Positions 10,188 through 23,313 of a stretch of DNA of 64,000 nt are shown here, piece after piece; within the stretch, counting starts at the first letter, position 1, and the number at the start of each line of letters is the position of its first letter. The position numbers and the translations under genes were made by a program. This DNA is from Parvularcula lutaonensis (GTDB taxonomy: Bacteria; Pseudomonadota; Alphaproteobacteria; Caulobacterales; Parvularculaceae), in NCBI RefSeq assembly GCF_014651915.1, contig NZ_BMXU01000002.1, forward strand, positions 186,001-250,000, written 5' to 3'. Below the pieces are notes generated by a model. That model made no database searches. It was not told the origin of the DNA and saw only the letters and a program-made list of their open reading frames with translations.

Positions 10188-11183
10188 ATGATGACACGAC
10201 AGCTACCGAAAATCGGCATGGCATGGGGCTCGGGCGCGGCAAGGGGCTGGGCCCATGTGGGGGTGCTGAAGGCGCTTGATGAGCTTGGCATCGAGGTCAC
10301 GGTCGAGGCCGGATGCTCCGTCGGCGCCCTCGTCTCTGCCGCCCGGCGCCTCGGGGTCTGGGACGAATTCCTGACCTGGGCCAAGGAGCTCGACCCGATC
10401 GGCGCATTCGGCCATTTCGCGATTGGCATCGGCGCCGGGGGCTTCATCAACCCGGCGAGGGCCTTCGAGGTGTTCCGCTATGCCGACAAGGACATCTGCG
10501 ATCTCGACAAGCCTTGGGGGGCGGTGGCCACGGACCTCGCCACCGGACAGGAGGTCTGGCTGACCCGAGGCTCGGTCCTTGATGCGGCACGGGCTTCGAG
10601 CGCGATCCCGCTGGTGATGCAGGCAGCGCCGGTGATGTTCCAGGGCGCGGAGCGCTGGATGATTGACGGGGCGGCCTCGAACCCCGTTCCCGTCAGCCTC
10701 GCCCGCGCGCTGGGCGCCGAGCGGGTGATCTCGGTTGATCTCAACGCTTCGGCCGTCACCCTCACCCGCTTCGACAGGCCGACCACCCGCGCAGTGGTGC
10801 CGGTGGAGCCCGAACCGGTCGAGGAAGAGAGTTTCCTGCCCGAAACTGTGACCTCATTGATCCGTGACACGAAGAACTTCCTGGACAGGGAGATCACCAT
10901 GGCCCGCGCGAAGGCAAAGTCGAAACCGCATCTGTTCGAGACGGCAGCTGCGACCATGGATATTGTCCAGGCGCACCTCGCCCAGGCGAGGGCGCAGATC
11001 GACGTGGCGGACCTCAGACTGACCCCCAAGCTTGACGACATCTCAGCGGCGGCGTTCGACCGCCACGAAGAGATCACCGAGCGAGGCTATCTTGCGGCGA
11101 TGGCCAAGAAGGACCAACTGCTCGCGATCGCCGGGCTGTACGAGGACGAAGACGTTCGGGCACCGGCAGGGACTGGGAGTTGA
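10188..11183 (+). CDS. Patatin-like phospholipase, RssA/NTE type
   Basis: Predicted serine lipid acyl hydrolase of 331 residues. The oxyanion loop is GMAWGSGAARGWAH, the nucleophile is Ser44 in the elbow GCSVG, and the partner is Asp160 in MIDGAASNPVPV. Both members of the catalytic dyad are therefore present. It matches the RssA/YchK group. A helical tail follows the catalytic domain from about residue 220. The next gene, a DUF302 lipoprotein, begins four bases after its stop, so the two are probably co-transcribed. The lipid substrate is unknown. Confidence 0.88.
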   Translation: MMTRQLPKIGMAWGSGAARGWAHVGVLKALDELGIEVTVEAGCSVGALVSAARRLGVWDEFLTWAKELDPIGAFGHFAIGIGAGGFINPARAFEVFRYADKDICDLDKPWGAVATDLATGQEVWLTRGSVLDAARASSAIPLVMQAAPVMFQGAERWMIDGAASNPVPVSLARALGAERVISVDLNASAVTLTRFDRPTTRAVVPVEPEPVEEESFLPETVTSLIRDTKNFLDREITMARAKAKSKPHLFETAAATMDIVQAHLAQARAQIDVADLRLTPKLDDISAAAFDRHEEITERGYLAAMAKKDQLLAIAGLYEDEDVRAPAGTGS

Positions 11184-11187
11184 GGCG

Positions 11188-11709
11188 ATGAAGATCGGGT
11201 TTTGGGCAGGACTGCTGGCGACCGCAATGGTTGCGGCCTGCAACGGCGCGGCCGGGGATCGGAGTCCTGTCGAAGAGCGGGCAGGGGCAAGCGATAAGCG
11301 GGCCATTGCGCCGCGCTTCGTCGTCACCGAGAGCAATTTCGACCATGACGAAACGATGCGCCGTCTCTACGAGGCCCTCGACCGGCGCGACCTGACGGTC
11401 TTCGCCGTGATCGACCACGCCGCCGGCGCGAGGGAGGCCGGGCTGGAACTGCCCGCGTCCACGGTCGTAATCTTCGGTTCGCCGGATATCGGAACACCGC
11501 TGATGCAGGTGGAGCCGCTCATGGCTGCGGAGCTGCCGATCAGGGCTGCGGTCTTCGAAGACAGCGACGGCAAGGTGAAGGTGGCGGTGACGTCGATGAA
11601 CGCCATGCTGCGCGCCTATGAAAACCTGTCGAGCGAGCGCCAGAGGATTGACCGTATCCGGAATAACCTCGCAGCGCTTTCTGCGGAAACAACGGGCACG
11701 GATGGCTGA
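11188..11709 (+). CDS. DUF302-domain lipoprotein
   Basis: Exported lipoprotein of 173 residues. The N-terminus MKIGFWAGLLATAMVAACNG gives a lipobox with acylated Cys at 19. The body from VVTESNFDHDETMRRL through VVIFGSPDIGTPLM and AVTSMNAMLRAY matches the DUF302 fold, whose role is unsettled. The ATG at 11188 is chosen over the longer open frame because it gives the clean lipoprotein signal. It lies four bases after the patatin stop, so the two are likely one operon, and a membrane-lipid role for the pair is possible but only inferred. Confidence 0.85.
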   Translation: MKIGFWAGLLATAMVAACNGAAGDRSPVEERAGASDKRAIAPRFVVTESNFDHDETMRRLYEALDRRDLTVFAVIDHAAGAREAGLELPASTVVIFGSPDIGTPLMQVEPLMAAELPIRAAVFEDSDGKVKVAVTSMNAMLRAYENLSSERQRIDRIRNNLAALSAETTGTDG

Positions 11710-11728
11710 ACCCGCAAGGGTCCAGCCA
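11703..11728. terminator. GNRA-loop hairpin between convergent genes
   Basis: TGGCTG-A-ACCC, a GCAA loop, then GGGT-C-CAGCCA: ten base pairs with one internal mismatch. It covers the DUF302 stop codon and lies just after the end of the opposing fasciclin gene. It has no T tract, so termination strength is uncertain. Confidence 0.5.
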
Positions 11729-11739
11729 CGCCCTCTGCG

Positions 11740-12318
11740 TCAGGCGTCGTGATCGCCCGACGCCGGCAGAAGCACGCCATCGATGACATGGATGACGCCG
11801 TTCGAAGCGGCGATGTTTGTGTTCACGACCTTGATGTCGTTACCGGCAGCATCGGTCAGGATGACATCGCCGTCCTTGATCCTCGCGGTGAGCTCGGTGC
11901 CTTCGACCGTGGTCACAGTCGCTTCGCCGTCGCCCTCGCGGATAATCTTGACGAGGTCGCCCGCTTTAACCTTTCCGGGTACCACGTGGTAGGTCAGCAC
12001 CATGGAGAGAGCGTCCTTGTTCTCTTCCTTGAGAAGCGTCTCCACCGTGCCCTCAGGCAACGCTTCAAAGGCCGCGTTGGTGGGGGCAAAGACCGTGAAC
12101 GGACCATCCCCGTTCAGCGTTTCGACGAGGCCGGCTGCCTGCACGGCGGTCACCAGGGTCGAGAAATCTTCATTACCGGCGGCAACGCCGACGACGGTCT
12201 TCTCCGCCTTCTTCATCTCGCTTTTCTTGTGGTGATCGAGCGCAGCGGCGCTGGTCACGGTGGCCGGAACCAGGGTTGCGGCGCTGAGCGCGAGAACGAG
12301 TGCTTTGAGCGTCTTCAT
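11740..12318 (-). CDS. Secreted fasciclin-domain protein
   Basis: Exported protein of about 192 residues with one FAS1 (fasciclin) domain, a fold used in adhesion and cell-surface contact. A signal peptide (MKTLKALVLALSAATLVPA) is followed by a His/Lys-rich linker. The FAS1 boxes are FTVFAPTNAAFEALP near the start and SNGVIHVIDGVLLP at the end. The ATG at 12318 is chosen because GGGAGA lies upstream and the signal peptide starts there; a longer frame to 12357 adds a non-signal leader. It is convergent with the DUF302 gene. No partner genes point to a function. Confidence 0.9.
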   Translation of the reverse strand: MKTLKALVLALSAATLVPATVTSAAALDHHKKSEMKKAEKTVVGVAAGNEDFSTLVTAVQAAGLVETLNGDGPFTVFAPTNAAFEALPEGTVETLLKEENKDALSMVLTYHVVPGKVKAGDLVKIIREGDGEATVTTVEGTELTARIKDGDVILTDAAGNDIKVVNTNIAASNGVIHVIDGVLLPASGDHDA

Positions 12319-12465
12319 GTGGGGTCTCCCATTCGTCGTTGATCGACGAAGAGGCACGTAGGAACCGGATCGGCCACGGCGACCGCCTCAGGTGCGACAG
12401 ACTGCCTTTATCATGGGATATTGGCTCAAAGATCAGTAAGCTTTCCCAAAAGAGAGGAAGCTCCC

Positions 12466-13080
12466 GTGACCTTGAAGATTTACCACGCCCGTTTCGCGCG
12501 ATCTGTCCGTGTTCGTTGGTTGTGCCTTGAGATGGGACTCGACCATGAGGTGGTACAGGTGCCGAACAATCCCGAATACCTGACCTCGGACGAGTACAAG
12601 GCGCTGAACCCCTCGCAGAAGATCCCGGCCATCGACGATGACGGCCTGATCCTTTTCGAGTCGACGGCGATCATGGAATACCTGCTGACCAAGCCCGGCG
12701 GCGAGCATCTCGCGCCCAAGCCTGGTGACAGGCTCTACGGCCCCTACCTGCAATGGCTGCATTTCGGCGAGGCGGGCATGGGAATGTATGTGACACTAGC
12801 CCTCGGACACAATGTCCTGTTGCCGGAGGAACGGCGCATTCCGGCCATGGCGAAGTATGGTGCGAAGGAATCCCAGCGCTGCTTCGAAGTTCTTGCAGGA
12901 CCGCTCAGGGCACATGACTACCTTCTGCCCACGGGCTTTTCGGCAGCGGACATCTCTGTGGTCTACATGCTGCTGCTGGCGAAGTTCGCTGGCATCTTCG
13001 ACAACGCCCCGGACGCCGTGAAGGCCTACTTCAACCGATGCGTCGAGCGAGAAGCCTGGAAAGAAGCGACGGCGGACTGA
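12466..13080 (+). CDS. Glutathione S-transferase family protein
   Basis: Cytosolic GST of 204 residues. The thioredoxin-like N-domain runs from LKIYHARFARSVRVRWLCLE and holds NPSQKIPAIDDDGLILFES, the cis-Pro/ESxA glutathione-binding motif. An all-helical C-domain carries FSAADISVVYMLLLAKF. The GTG at 12466 is the likely start, with AGAGAGGAAG upstream; an in-frame TTG at 12421 would add 15 unlikely residues. Substrate and class cannot be set from sequence alone. It is a single-gene unit between the fasciclin and lipoprotein genes. Confidence 0.88.
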   Translation: MTLKIYHARFARSVRVRWLCLEMGLDHEVVQVPNNPEYLTSDEYKALNPSQKIPAIDDDGLILFESTAIMEYLLTKPGGEHLAPKPGDRLYGPYLQWLHFGEAGMGMYVTLALGHNVLLPEERRIPAMAKYGAKESQRCFEVLAGPLRAHDYLLPTGFSAADISVVYMLLLAKFAGIFDNAPDAVKAYFNRCVEREAWKEATAD

Positions 13081-13101
13081 CTGTCCGCCACCTGAGGGAT
13101 G

Positions 13102-13776
13102 TCAGAGGCGGTTGACCGAAGCGATCAGCTCGCGCTTCAGCTCCCGCGGCAGGACCGTCTCGAACTTCACGAAGGCCACGATTTCCGACTTCGGGACGTT
13201 CCGGATGCGAACATTACGCTGCTCCGGACGCCCATCGCGATCGAGGTCAATCACCGTCTCGTAGCGTGTCGGGAAGTTGTACGGGTTCGGACGCTGGTGG
13301 ATGCCTTCATACTCACCCGGAGAGAGACCTTCGTGCAGAGAACAGGTCGTGGACATGGTCACGGCGCCCGTCCCCTTCTTGGCAAGGCGAATGACACGCT
13401 TCTGGACCTTGGCGTAGTCCGGGTCGACGCTGGTCTCGCAGGGCGGGATGGCGGTCGGCTTGGGCGAAGCGAGGCCGGCGGGGATCAGGTTCGAGCCGCG
13501 AAGTTCGCGCAGCGTATCGAAGTCGACCTCGTCCTCAGGAAACAGCTTGTCAGCAAAGCGCTGCCAGTCAGCGCGGCGCCAATCGCTGCGGTCCGGGTGA
13601 TGGCTATCCGCGAGAGTCACAGCCTGACTGACGCCGATCTTGTCGACGCGGATGAAATAGTCGCCGTCGACCTCGACATATTTGAGGCTGAACGCGCCAG
13701 TTTCTGGAACCGGCTCGAGACGGGTGGCGCAGGCAGTGAGAGCGAGCCCGGCCAGAAGAATAGCGGCAAAACGCAT
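13102..13776 (-). CDS. Lipoprotein of unknown function
   Basis: I do not recognise a family. The product is about 224 residues with a lipoprotein signal (MRFAAILLAGLALTACATRL), then a soluble domain with two cysteines (PPCETS and STTCSLHEG) that could form a disulphide in the periplasm. The C-terminal part has VIDLDRDGRPEQRNVRIRNVP, resembling the calcium-loop-like D-x-D-x-D segment of secreted proteins. The ATG at 13776 is preferred over 13797 because it starts the signal peptide. It lies between the GST gene (convergent) and the helicase gene (same strand), with no clear operon. Confidence 0.75.
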   Translation of the reverse strand: MRFAAILLAGLALTACATRLEPVPETGAFSLKYVEVDGDYFIRVDKIGVSQAVTLADSHHPDRSDWRRADWQRFADKLFPEDEVDFDTLRELRGSNLIPAGLASPKPTAIPPCETSVDPDYAKVQKRVIRLAKKGTGAVTMSTTCSLHEGLSPGEYEGIHQRPNPYNFPTRYETVIDLDRDGRPEQRNVRIRNVPKSEIVAFVKFETVLPRELKRELIASVNRL

Positions 13777-13891
13777 GCGTGCCTCCCCAAGGAACATGAC
13801 ACCATCGCTGCAACAGTTGGGCCACCGTTACTAAATCCTCAAGCGGAACCATGCGGGTCAACCCATTGTTAACCTTCCCGGTTTGGGACGC

Positions 13892-16372
13892 CTAACCCTG
13901 CATTTCCTGTAACAGTTCCGCTTCGAGCTCCTCGAGGATCGCTTCATTGGCCGCAGCCTGGATCGTCTCGCGGCCCGCCTCCATCATCACCGGCACGGCG
14001 AGCGGCGAGACGCGCTTCAACCGTTTGTGGACGAGATGACCGCTGACCCGGCCAAGAAGGTCTGACAGCCTGCGGATATCGAGGAAACCCGCCGCAGCGT
14101 CGTTCCAGGCAGCCTTCACAAGGATGTGGTCGGGCTGGTGCTCGCGCAGGACATCGTAGATCAGCCCGGCAGAGAAGCTGACCTGCCGGCCCGATTTCTC
14201 CTGACCCGGATGGTTGCGCTCGATCATGCCTGCAATCATCGCGCAGTTGCGGAAGGTCCGCTTCATCAGCTGCGCATCGGCGAGCCAGAGGTCGAGATCC
14301 TCTCCGAGAAGGTCGGGCTCGAACACCTCGTTCATGTCGAGGCTCGACGGGTCCTTCCGCATCCAGACCGATAGTGCGTATTCCGTCGGGCAGAAACCAA
14401 GCGGCTGCATCCCCATGCGTTCGAGCCTGCGTGTCACGAGCGTGCCGAGCGACTGGTGGGCGATACGGCCGTCGAAAGGGTAGCAGACAACATAGTGCTT
14501 CCCGCCCCTCTCGAAGGTCTCGATCAGGAGTTCATGGGGCTTGGGGAGATATGACTTCGCCTCCTGCAGGCCGAGCCATTCCGCCACCGGACCAGGCAGC
14601 GCGCGCCAGGTCGCAGGGTCGCTGACCATCGTTCGTACACTGTCTGCAAGGAAACTGGATAGCGGGAACTTCGCGCCCTGCCAGCTCGGGATTTTCGGCT
14701 CGTCGGCTTGGGACTTGGTGACGTAGACATCCATGTTCTGCACGCCTTCGAAGCGCAGCATCTCCCCTGCAAAAATGAAGGTGTCACCGGGGGTGATCTG
14801 GCTAAGGAACCATTCCTCGATGGTGCCGAGCTTGCGCCCCCCCCGTGCGACCGTGGGGCGGCCGTCCTTGCGCGCCATTCTCCCGAGGCGGACATTATAG
14901 ACAGGAAGCTCGACGATCGTGCCTGCGTTCATGCGGTAAAGCTGGGCCGTGCGGGCATCTTTGATCCGCATACGCCCGTCAGGCATCTTCACGATCCGGC
15001 GGAAACGGTCATAGGCGCGCATGGCGTATCCGCCAGTGGCGACGAAATCGAGCGCCTCGTCGAACGTCTCGCGCGTAAGGAACCGGTAGGGCGCGGCGGA
15101 AATCACCTCTTCGTACAGACGGTCGGGAAAGAACGGCTCGGCCGCTGCCATGCCCCAGATATGTTGGCACAGGACATCGAGCGCGCCTTCATTATAGGGC
15201 TCGCCATCGAGAAGGCCCTGATCCACCGCCTGTTTTGCTGCGACGCATTCGAGAACCTCGAAACGGTTGGCAGGGACGAGGATCGCCTCCGAAGGTTCAT
15301 CCATCCGGTGATTGGAGCGACCGATCCGCTGCACCAGCCGCGCAGCACCTTTCGGTGCGCCGAGGCACACGCAGAGATCCACTGCGCCCCAATCAATTCC
15401 CATGTCGAGAGTCGCGGTGCAGACCACTGCTTTCAACTGGCCCGCTGCCATCGCGGCTTCTGTCCGTTCGCGCTGCTCCCGGTCGAGGCTGCCGTGATGG
15501 AGGCCGATGGGCAGCGCGTCCTCGTTCATCCGCCAGAGCTCCTGGAAACAGACCTCCGCCTGGCTGCGCGTGTTGGTGAAGACCAGCGTTGTCGTATGCT
15601 GACGGATGAGATCGTAGATTTTTTCGAAGCTGTGCCGGCCAGAATGACCCGACCAGGGAATGTCGTCATCGGGGGTCAGGACCGTGACCTTCGGGCTGAC
15701 CTCGCCTTTGCCGATGACGAGATCGGCGAGGGCCTCGTCCGTGCCGTCCTGGGGAACAAGATAGCGGCGCAGCGGGACCGGGTCGTCGACCGTTGCGGAG
15801 AGGCCAATCGTCCGCATACCGGGAGCGAGTGTCCACAGCCTTGCGAGATCGAGGGACAGAAGGTCGCCGCGCTTCGACTTCCTGAGCGCATGGAGCTCAT
15901 CAAGAATGACGCAGCGGAGTCCGGAGAAAAGCGTCTCTGCCGACGGGTGCGCGAGAAGGAGCGAGACCTGTTCCGGCGTGGTCAGGAGGATGTCTGGCGG
16001 CGCGGTTCGCTGGCGTTGGCGTACGGACTGTATCGTGTCGCCGGTGCGGCTCTCGATGGCAACAGGCAGGCCCATCTCGTCCACGGGCGCTTCGAGATTG
16101 CGAGCGATGTCCACCGCAAGGGCCTTGAGCGGCGAGATGTACAGCGTATGGAGCGAGCGCTCGTTCTTCGGCGCGGCGGAGAGCTCGACCAGGCTCGGCA
16201 GGAAACCGGCGAGGGTCTTGCCTCCCCCGGTTGGTGCGATCAGCAGTGTCGATCGTCCGTTCAGGGAATTTTCGAGAATCTCAAGCTGGTGCGCGCGCGG
16301 ATGCCAGCCGCGCGCGGCGAACCAGTTCTGAAACCGTTCCGGGAGCACCTCTTGCGCGCTATGTTCAGCCAT
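13892..16372 (-). CDS. Lhr-type ligase-associated DEXH-box DNA helicase
   Basis: Superfamily 2 helicase of 826 residues, close to the size of the bacterial ligase-associated DEXH helicases. Motif I is APTGGGKTLAGFLPSL, motif II DELHALRKSKRGD, motif III GLSATVDDP, and motif VI QRIGRSNHRMDEPSEA. The Lhr core C-terminal region continues with RMNAGTIVELPVYNVR. In many proteobacteria these genes sit beside a DNA ligase and a metallophosphoesterase that act in DNA repair. Neither is adjacent here. The ATG at 16372 has GGTGGCG upstream. It lies downstream of gyrB on the same strand. Confidence 0.9.
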   Translation of the reverse strand: MAEHSAQEVLPERFQNWFAARGWHPRAHQLEILENSLNGRSTLLIAPTGGGKTLAGFLPSLVELSAAPKNERSLHTLYISPLKALAVDIARNLEAPVDEMGLPVAIESRTGDTIQSVRQRQRTAPPDILLTTPEQVSLLLAHPSAETLFSGLRCVILDELHALRKSKRGDLLSLDLARLWTLAPGMRTIGLSATVDDPVPLRRYLVPQDGTDEALADLVIGKGEVSPKVTVLTPDDDIPWSGHSGRHSFEKIYDLIRQHTTTLVFTNTRSQAEVCFQELWRMNEDALPIGLHHGSLDREQRERTEAAMAAGQLKAVVCTATLDMGIDWGAVDLCVCLGAPKGAARLVQRIGRSNHRMDEPSEAILVPANRFEVLECVAAKQAVDQGLLDGEPYNEGALDVLCQHIWGMAAAEPFFPDRLYEEVISAAPYRFLTRETFDEALDFVATGGYAMRAYDRFRRIVKMPDGRMRIKDARTAQLYRMNAGTIVELPVYNVRLGRMARKDGRPTVARGGRKLGTIEEWFLSQITPGDTFIFAGEMLRFEGVQNMDVYVTKSQADEPKIPSWQGAKFPLSSFLADSVRTMVSDPATWRALPGPVAEWLGLQEAKSYLPKPHELLIETFERGGKHYVVCYPFDGRIAHQSLGTLVTRRLERMGMQPLGFCPTEYALSVWMRKDPSSLDMNEVFEPDLLGEDLDLWLADAQLMKRTFRNCAMIAGMIERNHPGQEKSGRQVSFSAGLIYDVLREHQPDHILVKAAWNDAAAGFLDIRRLSDLLGRVSGHLVHKRLKRVSPLAVPVMMEAGRETIQAAANEAILEELEAELLQEMQG

Positions 16373-16506
16373 CGCCACCAACCATTCCTGCCATGTAGGG
16401 CAAAGACTTCAGGTGCCGAGGGCGGCCATAGGCCCGCAGGCGCGGCCGCACCCAGGGAGGGATACCTGCCGGGCCGTCGATCCGGCGCGGGAGCCAAACC
16501 CGGCTG

Positions 16507-20159
<3,653 letters not shown>

Positions 20160-20167
20160 GGGGACGA

Positions 20168-21283
20168 TCAGACGCGCAACGGCATCAGGACGTAGAGCGC
20201 GCGCTCATCGGCCTCGTCCGTGATAAGGGTCGGACTGGCCGTGTCGGCGAACGCGAAAGTCATGGTGTCGCCGTCGATCTGCGAGGTGATGTCCAGGAGA
20301 TAGCGGGCATTGAAGCCGATCTCGATGGGCTCGCCCGGATAGTCGACGCCGAGGTCCTCGGTTGCCGTGCCCGTCTCGGGGCTGTTGACGTTGAGGCGCA
20401 GCGTGTCGCCTTCGAGGGCGAGCTTCACCGATCGCGTCTTGTCCGCCGACACGGTGGAGACGCGGTCGACCGACTTTGCGAACTCCGCCGGGCTGACCCG
20501 CATCAGCTTGTCGTTCCCTTGCGGGATGACCCGCGCATAATCCGGGAACGTCCCATCGATGAGCTTGGTCGTCAGCGCGATGTCGTCGAAGGCGAAGCGG
20601 ACCCGCCCCGAGGACACCTGCATCTCCACCGTCTCGCCCGCGTCGTCGAGGAGACGGCGCAGCTCAAGCACGGCCTTGCGCGGGATGATGATCCCTTCAA
20701 GACCCTCCGCACCCTGCGGAAGATCGGCATCGATCCGCGCGAGACGGTGACCGTCGGTGGCCACGGCGCGCAGGGTCTTCTCGCCCCCCTCCTCGCTCGC
20801 ATGCATGTAGATGCCGTTGAGGTAGTAGCGCGTCTCCTCCTGGCTCATTGCGAAACGGGCCTTGTCGATGAGACGGGAAAGGTCCTCGGCAGGAACCTCG
20901 AAGCTCTTACCACCCTCGGCCTGCGGCAGGACGGGGAAGTCGTCCTCCGGCAGGACGGCGAGCGAGAACTCGGAATGCCCTGCAGTCAGCTGGAGCCGGC
21001 CCATCGACGTCTTCTCGAGCTGGACCTGCGTGCCGTCGGGAAGCTTCTTGACGATGTCGAAGAGGGTCACGGCAGCCGCGGTGGCCGCGCCGGGTTGCTC
21101 CACATCCGCGGGGACGTGCTCCACGATCTCGATATCGAGATCGGTCGCCGTCAGCGACAGCGTACCGCCATCCGCGCGCAGCAGCACGTTGGACAGGATG
21201 GGAATCGTGTTCCGGCGCTCAACGACCGACTGGACGTGAGACAGGGCCTTGAGAAGCGTACCGCGTTCGATGGTGACCTTCAC
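20168..21283 (-). CDS. dnaN: DNA polymerase III beta sliding clamp
   Basis: Ring-shaped processivity clamp, 371 residues, three repeats of the clamp fold. It begins MKVTIERGTLLKALSHVQSV and ends YVLMPLRV, the conserved C-terminus. The start is GTG at 21283, with AAGGAGTG eight bases upstream. It lies downstream of dnaA (gap about 110 bases) and upstream of recF (8 bases). Confidence 0.97.
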   Translation of the reverse strand: MKVTIERGTLLKALSHVQSVVERRNTIPILSNVLLRADGGTLSLTATDLDIEIVEHVPADVEQPGAATAAAVTLFDIVKKLPDGTQVQLEKTSMGRLQLTAGHSEFSLAVLPEDDFPVLPQAEGGKSFEVPAEDLSRLIDKARFAMSQEETRYYLNGIYMHASEEGGEKTLRAVATDGHRLARIDADLPQGAEGLEGIIIPRKAVLELRRLLDDAGETVEMQVSSGRVRFAFDDIALTTKLIDGTFPDYARVIPQGNDKLMRVSPAEFAKSVDRVSTVSADKTRSVKLALEGDTLRLNVNSPETGTATEDLGVDYPGEPIEIGFNARYLLDITSQIDGDTMTFAFADTASPTLITDEADERALYVLMPLRV

Positions 21284-21304
21284 GAACCATCACTCCTTGC
21301 TGGT

Positions 21305-21322
21305 GTCGGCGCCCCCGCCGAC
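21305..21322. other. Small GC hairpin in the dnaA-dnaN gap
   Basis: GTCGGCG (21305-21311) and CGCCGAC (21316-21322) form a 7-bp stem with a 4-base loop, between the dnaA stop and the dnaN ribosome site. No T tract follows. It may shape the dnaN leader or do nothing. Confidence 0.4.
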
Positions 21323-21392
21323 TCAAATGGGGGGACATGACATCAGCATAGGACAATCGTTAACGCTAGGCCGTGGCCGCGAAAACCTATCC

Positions 21393-22832
21393 TCAGTCGT
21401 TCTCAAATTCGTCGAAGATGGCCGTGATGCGGCTGCCGAAGGTCGGATCGCTGGACGCCAGGATCTCGGCCGTGCGGATCGAATGCATCACGGTCGTATG
21501 GTCGCGGCCGATCATCGAGCCGATGGCCGTCAGCGGCGTATCCGTCAGCTTGCGGACAGCAAAGCAGAAGGCGTGACGGGCCCGCACGATCGGCTGCTTG
21601 CGCGAACGGCTCATCAGATCGTCCTTCGACAGGCCAAAGGTCTCGGTCGTGAAATCGAGGATCGCTTCCGGTGTGACCTGCTGACGGCGCTGCTTGAGGT
21701 GATCGGAAAGCAGCTGGCGCATCTGCTCGTCCGTGAGCTGACCACCATGCTCCGCAGACGCTTCGGTCGCGACCTGTATCAGGCTGAGAGCCCCCTCGAG
21801 TTCACGCACCGAATCTTCGCAGCGACGCGCGATGAAGTCGAGGTGACGCTGCGGGATCGCGACGCCGGAAACACGCATCGCCTCCTCGGCGAACTGCTTG
21901 GCGATCTTGGTGCGGAGCGCGAGGTCTGGCTTGCCCACCGCGACGCAGAGCCCGCCGCCCAGGCGTCCTGCGAGGCGCGGCGAAATGCCCGTCTCGGCGA
22001 GCTCCTTCGGCGGCATTGCGCCGGCGACCAGAACACGCTTGCCGGCGCTGCGGAGCTTGTCGATCAGGCAGTCGAGCTCTTCCTGCGTGCGCTTGCGTCC
22101 GCGCAGGAGCTGGATGTCGTCGATGAGGAGCACATCCGTATTCTGGAGGAATGCACGGAGTTCCTTGAAGCTCTTCGAGATGAATGCCTCGGAGACATCC
22201 GTCATCAGCGCATCGTAGGTCAGGTAGAGGACGTTGTCGCCCGGATGGCGGCGCAGCCATTCCTGCCCGACTGCATTGAGGAGGTGCGTCTTGCCGCGGC
22301 CCGCAGCGCCGTAAATCATGGTGACGGAAGGCGTCGGGCTGTCGAGCAGCTTCATGATGGCGCGGAAAGCGAGGCTGTTCGTCTCGTTCGTGCAGAAGCG
22401 GTCAAGGGTCATCGCCTGGGCGAAGGTGGGCGCGCCCTCACTGTCAAAACCGGGTTTCTCGGGTTGCGCGGACTTGGGCGTGATCTTCGGCGCGGCGGTC
22501 AGCGAGGACGCAAGGCTCGCCTGTTGCTGGTCCATGCTCTCTTGGATGATGCCTGCATCAGCGCGGACGGAACCCATCTCGTGCGCGCCGCGAACGCTCA
22601 GCTTACTGACAGGGTGGATCTGCTCCGACCAGACCTGGCGCATCCGGCCGAGATAGCGCTGTGAGATCAGCGACGCAGAAAAACGCGTCGGCGCGCAAAG
22701 GGTGACATGGTCGTCACCCACCTCAGCCAGGCTGAGACGGTCGAAGTAGCTGTCAAAGACAGCCTGTCCGAACTGCTCCTTCAGACAGGATTTGAAACGT
22801 GTGAATTGGTGCGTGCTCTGAGCGTTCTGCAT
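21393..22832 (-). CDS. dnaA: Chromosomal replication initiator DnaA
   Basis: AAA+ initiator that opens the origin; 479 residues from the ATG at 22832. The N-terminal interaction domain (FKSCLKEQFGQAVFDSYFDRL) is followed by a variable linker. The AAA+ core carries Walker A GAAGRGKTHLLNAVG and Walker B VLLIDDIQLLRGRKRTQEE. The C-terminal DNA-binding helix has GRDHTTVMHSIR. Two adjacent ATGs stand at 22835 and 22832. The second has better spacing from AAGGCAG. The 5' gap to rpsT contains a near-consensus DnaA box, so autoregulation is plausible. Confidence 0.96.
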   Translation of the reverse strand: MQNAQSTHQFTRFKSCLKEQFGQAVFDSYFDRLSLAEVGDDHVTLCAPTRFSASLISQRYLGRMRQVWSEQIHPVSKLSVRGAHEMGSVRADAGIIQESMDQQQASLASSLTAAPKITPKSAQPEKPGFDSEGAPTFAQAMTLDRFCTNETNSLAFRAIMKLLDSPTPSVTMIYGAAGRGKTHLLNAVGQEWLRRHPGDNVLYLTYDALMTDVSEAFISKSFKELRAFLQNTDVLLIDDIQLLRGRKRTQEELDCLIDKLRSAGKRVLVAGAMPPKELAETGISPRLAGRLGGGLCVAVGKPDLALRTKIAKQFAEEAMRVSGVAIPQRHLDFIARRCEDSVRELEGALSLIQVATEASAEHGGQLTDEQMRQLLSDHLKQRRQQVTPEAILDFTTETFGLSKDDLMSRSRKQPIVRARHAFCFAVRKLTDTPLTAIGSMIGRDHTTVMHSIRTAEILASSDPTFGSRITAIFDEFEND

Positions 22833-23236
22833 CATCTGCCTTCGCAAAACTAGAGTGTTCGACCGCACTAGGGGCCGCGAAATTAAAACGAAATTTTGGA
22901 AACGATCGACTGGCGCCGAGGCCTACTCTTCTTCCATCGGGAGGCCGCTTTGTCCAGCCGAAACGATGTCACGTTCGACCTTGACAACCAAAACACCGCA
23001 CCCGGAGCATCCCCCCGCCCAGCGTAGCGGGGGCTCGTTTCTTGATCATTTTTGTCCTCCCGGATGAAAGGCACCTGCCCGTGCCTGCCTCGACCACCAA
23101 GCTACCTCGCGAGACGGAGATGACAAGCACATGAAGCATTTGTCTCAGGGTGGCGAATTTCGTTTTGAACGGGCTGAACCGCAGATGGAATCAAGCGAAA
23201 TTGAAAAGTTCGTTTCAGGGTAACGCAGCTAAAACT

Positions 23237-23245
23237 TTTTCCACA
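23237..23245 (+). promoter_or_regulatory. Putative DnaA box upstream of dnaA
   Basis: TTTTCCACA has eight of nine bases of the DnaA consensus TTATCCACA. It lies in an AT-rich stretch about 400 bases upstream of dnaA. A single box is weak evidence by itself. Confidence 0.4.
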
Positions 23246-23281
23246 TAACAATTTCGCTCAGTGCAAAGATAAAACTGCAAC

Positions 23282-23313
23282 AAAAAAGGTCGCCCACTGA
23301 TCATGGACGACCT
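23282..23313 (-). terminator. rpsT rho-independent terminator
   Basis: Read on the minus strand: AGGTCGTCC, a nine-base loop, GGGCGACCT (9 bp with one G-T pair), then TTTTTTG. It lies about 45 bases after the rpsT stop and should separate rpsT from dnaA. Confidence 0.85.
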
